A stretch of 64,000 nt of DNA, taken from positions 25,689-89,688 of the forward strand of contig JAXEIF010000014.1 of NCBI GenBank assembly GCA_034120015.1, in the 5' to 3' direction. Position numbers and translations under genes: made by a program. Of the stretch, positions 62,294-64,000 are shown one piece after another. Source of the stretch: CALXOJ01 sp034120015. GTDB lineage: Bacteria > Spirochaetota > Spirochaetia > JAFGXN01. The stretch's first letter is position 1. Each line of letters begins with the position of its first letter. Under the pieces are notes generated by a model. That model was not told the DNA's origin. It did no database searches and was given only the letters and a program-made list of their open reading frames with translations.

Positions 62294-63956
62294 TAAGCCG
62301 GTCTTCTTTCAAAATTCCGGAAGAACTGGTCGGCGTATCAGCAAATTGACAGAAACAGAATCCTTTAATCGAAGAAAACGAATAAATCAAATCGAACAGT
62401 TCCGTCAGAAAACAGAAAGTCTGTTCATCCGGATGAATATCGATAACCAGTCCTCCGGTTTCACTGAGCACGACGGGAGCCGGTACTTCTCCGTCGGGAA
62501 GAACCACCCATTCCGCCTTTCGCCGAAGTCTGTTAAAAAACCGCTTTCCGGAATCAACCGGCCTGTATGCCGCAAACTCCCGCCGGTTCACCGATTCCAG
62601 ATATTTGCGTAACGAAACCGTATCGCCTGTAACGCAGTGCAAATCGAGAATATCGGTCAGATGATGATAAAACCCGGAATTGTCGATAACAAGACGGGAT
62701 GAATCTTTTGTTTTTAAATACGAATAAAAAAAATTCAACCGTCGTATCAGCCTCTGACGAAAAAACGGACTCGGCAGGCCTTTATTTTCGTTGAATAAAA
62801 CATAAACCGCTACGGACGGGAAATTAACCAGTAAATCGATTATATCGTTTACGACCAAAACCGACTCTGTCACATCGTTATCGTTCACTGCCTTCAAACC
62901 GGGCAGATCCTGCCAAACGGTCAGCCCGACGGCATCGGCACAAAAATAAGCGGCCGGGTTTTCGATACGCGAATCATACCGGACGGTATTAAATCCCAAA
63001 TTTTTTATCGCCATCGCATCCCGAAAATATCCGGATCGCGACGGAGGAAACGGCAGCCCCTCCTCATAAAGCCCGGAATGAATCACGGAACGGACATAAA
63101 ACGGGCGACCGTTCAGCAGGACGAATGACTGGGATGCCGAAACTGTACGCAAACCGATATAAGAACGAACCGAGTCGGACACCTCACTGTGGATATTCCT
63201 TGTTTCGATTTCAAGTTCCAGCAGATGCGGCTGCTGCGGAGTCCACTCCGGCGGATTAATCCCGCAATCCCGATAATCACAAAACAGAACATACTCGGCC
63301 GTCTCCTCTTTTCGGGCAACGGAAGCATCCGCCTCCCATCCGATTTCGGGGATTTTTAACAGGAAGTCGGACGGTTCCGCCGAAAAAGAAAGTCTGAATT
63401 GGGAAACACCGTTTTCGTAACGGTGTACAAAACGGTTAAGAAAAACATCGCCGCAAAATTCCATCCAAAACGGCTGTCCGCTGCCGACAAACGGTACATC
63501 GGACCGCGGTTCGACACAGACAGCCAATGAGAGAGCGGCGGAATGAAGTGCCCCGATATTAATCTCCAGAGAAACCGGTTCATACGGCTCGGAAGTATCG
63601 GCAATATGACTGCCGTTGACAAAAAAACGGGCATCTCCGTACCAGTTGCCGGAACAGAGACGCAAAACCGTACAGCCGTTTTTTTCGAGAATCGGTTTAA
63701 CCGAAAAACGCTTAACAAAAACAGTGACGGGAGCCGCCTCTTCGCGGGGAACAACAAACGGCATGGACGTTTCCTGCGGCAATCCGCTGCCGCCGAAGGA
63801 ATCGCCGGCAAAAAAACGATCCAGAAAACCGTTCATATCCGAATAACGGGAAAAAGAAAAGCGAAACCAGCCTCTATTCAGCAGGGCGGTTTCCCTGCGG
63901 AATTCGGGTCGCGGATAGTCGCATAAAGCCTCAATTTCGCTTTTCCGAAAAATCAT
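62250..63956 (-). CDS. GH2-family glycoside hydrolase (short, unclassified)
   Basis: 568 residues, no signal peptide. Galactose-binding-like N-terminal domain (about 85-160, RLCSGNWYGDARFFVNGSHI), Ig-like domain ending LEIETRNIHSEVSDSVRSYIGLRT, then the TIM barrel FVLLNGRPFYVRSVIHSGLY, FNTVRYDSRIENPAAYFCAD, the acid/base NE in VLFNENKG and a nucleophile-like VLSETGG. It is shorter than beta-galactosidase or mannosidase. Specificity is not assigned; the substitution of the usual Trp after NE by NK is unusual. Starts four bases after the stop of the upstream gene. Confidence 0.78.
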   Translation of the reverse strand: MIFRKSEIEALCDYPRPEFRRETALLNRGWFRFSFSRYSDMNGFLDRFFAGDSFGGSGLPQETSMPFVVPREEAAPVTVFVKRFSVKPILEKNGCTVLRLCSGNWYGDARFFVNGSHIADTSEPYEPVSLEINIGALHSAALSLAVCVEPRSDVPFVGSGQPFWMEFCGDVFLNRFVHRYENGVSQFRLSFSAEPSDFLLKIPEIGWEADASVARKEETAEYVLFCDYRDCGINPPEWTPQQPHLLELEIETRNIHSEVSDSVRSYIGLRTVSASQSFVLLNGRPFYVRSVIHSGLYEEGLPFPPSRSGYFRDAMAIKNLGFNTVRYDSRIENPAAYFCADAVGLTVWQDLPGLKAVNDNDVTESVLVVNDIIDLLVNFPSVAVYVLFNENKGLPSPFFRQRLIRRLNFFYSYLKTKDSSRLVIDNSGFYHHLTDILDLHCVTGDTVSLRKYLESVNRREFAAYRPVDSGKRFFNRLRRKAEWVVLPDGEVPAPVVLSETGGLVIDIHPDEQTFCFLTELFDLIYSFSSIKGFCFCQFADTPTSSSGILKEDRLIKGSTEMWKSLIVR

Positions 63957-63960
63957 CCTT

Positions 63961-64000
63961 TTATACTGCCTTTAAAGCCTGTTCGAAGTCGGCAATGATA
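63961..64000 (-). CDS. C-terminal end of an upstream gene, possibly a PLP trans-sulfuration enzyme
   Basis: Only 12 codons are present: IIADFEQALKAV and a TAA stop (complement of 63961-63963). This ending, 'DIIxDxxQAL', resembles the last helix of cystathionine gamma-synthase or O-acetylhomoserine sulfhydrylase family enzymes, but twelve residues cannot prove it. It is upstream of and co-oriented with the GH2 gene with a four-base gap. Confidence 0.4.
   Translation of the reverse strand, partial: IIADFEQALKAV

Overview
The window looks like the chromosome of a gut-associated spirochaete, most likely a Treponema-like member of the Treponemataceae. This is inferred from the protein families: a DUF4954 left-handed-helix protein, an XPB-type helicase with a dedicated partner protein, HydF, group-X-like phosphofructokinase and many permissive-lipobox lipoproteins. 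Typical sigma70 promoters (TTGACA/TATAAT, 16-18 bp spacers) are easy to find. None of the five tRNA genes encodes its CCA end. No insertion sequence, prophage, integrase, rRNA or CRISPR array was seen. The gene content (beta-hexosaminidase, two GH2 glycosidases, a Ser-type sulfatase, sugar kinases, a [FeFe]-hydrogenase maturase) suggests an anaerobe living on host or plant glycans.

Layout. 1-3.75 kb: a leftward vitamin B12 uptake operon (two surface lipoproteins, TonB, binding protein, start of the permease) behind a cobalamin riboswitch. 3.8-11 kb: a TPR protein, a GH20 hexosaminidase coupled to a beta-barrel-like protein, TcdA, a paralogue of the barrel protein, an endonuclease/exonuclease/phosphatase-fold protein and a Cys-rich DUF6485 protein. 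11-22.3 kb: an M16 peptidase lipoprotein, a diguanylate-cyclase-like sensor, a YhhQ queuosine-precursor transporter behind a preQ1-like pseudoknot, an FMN hydroxy-acid oxidoreductase, a ModF-like double ATPase, a glycerol-kinase-like FGGY kinase and an inositol-phosphatase. 22.4-32 kb: tRNA-Pro, DUF4954, tRNA-Val, MarR, fructokinase, bioD-bioA, a MATE pump, tRNA-Ala(CGC), nadE and tRNA-Ala(GGC). 32-42 kb: hydF, an RND/MMPL exporter, XPB helicase with partner, beta-mannosidase. 42-50.5 kb: tpx, cstA, two MATE pumps, a membrane protein, and a P-type cation ATPase behind a yybP-ykoY (Mn2+) riboswitch with a terminator expression platform. 50.5-64 kb: an internally duplicated InlB-B-repeat lipoprotein, two tandem alkaline-phosphatase-superfamily lipoproteins, marC, a sulfatase, plsC, tRNA-Arg, galE, phosphofructokinase, a TIGR01212 radical SAM protein and a second GH2 protein.

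Three themes stand out. First, three RNA switches each precede a matching transporter gene: B12, preQ1 and Mn2+. Second, at least seven genes, including two divergent pairs, have a -10 hexamer ending only 5-8 bases before the start codon and no Shine-Dalgarno sequence. These are strong candidates for leaderless mRNAs in a genome where the other genes have good Shine-Dalgarno sites. Third, tRNAs are embedded in front of protein genes (tRNA-Arg/plsC and tRNA-Ala/nadE), so that tRNA 3' processing would generate the mRNA 5' end.

All coordinates for starts are my choices based on Shine-Dalgarno sites, signal peptides and overlaps. Functions rest on motif and family recognition, not on database searches.
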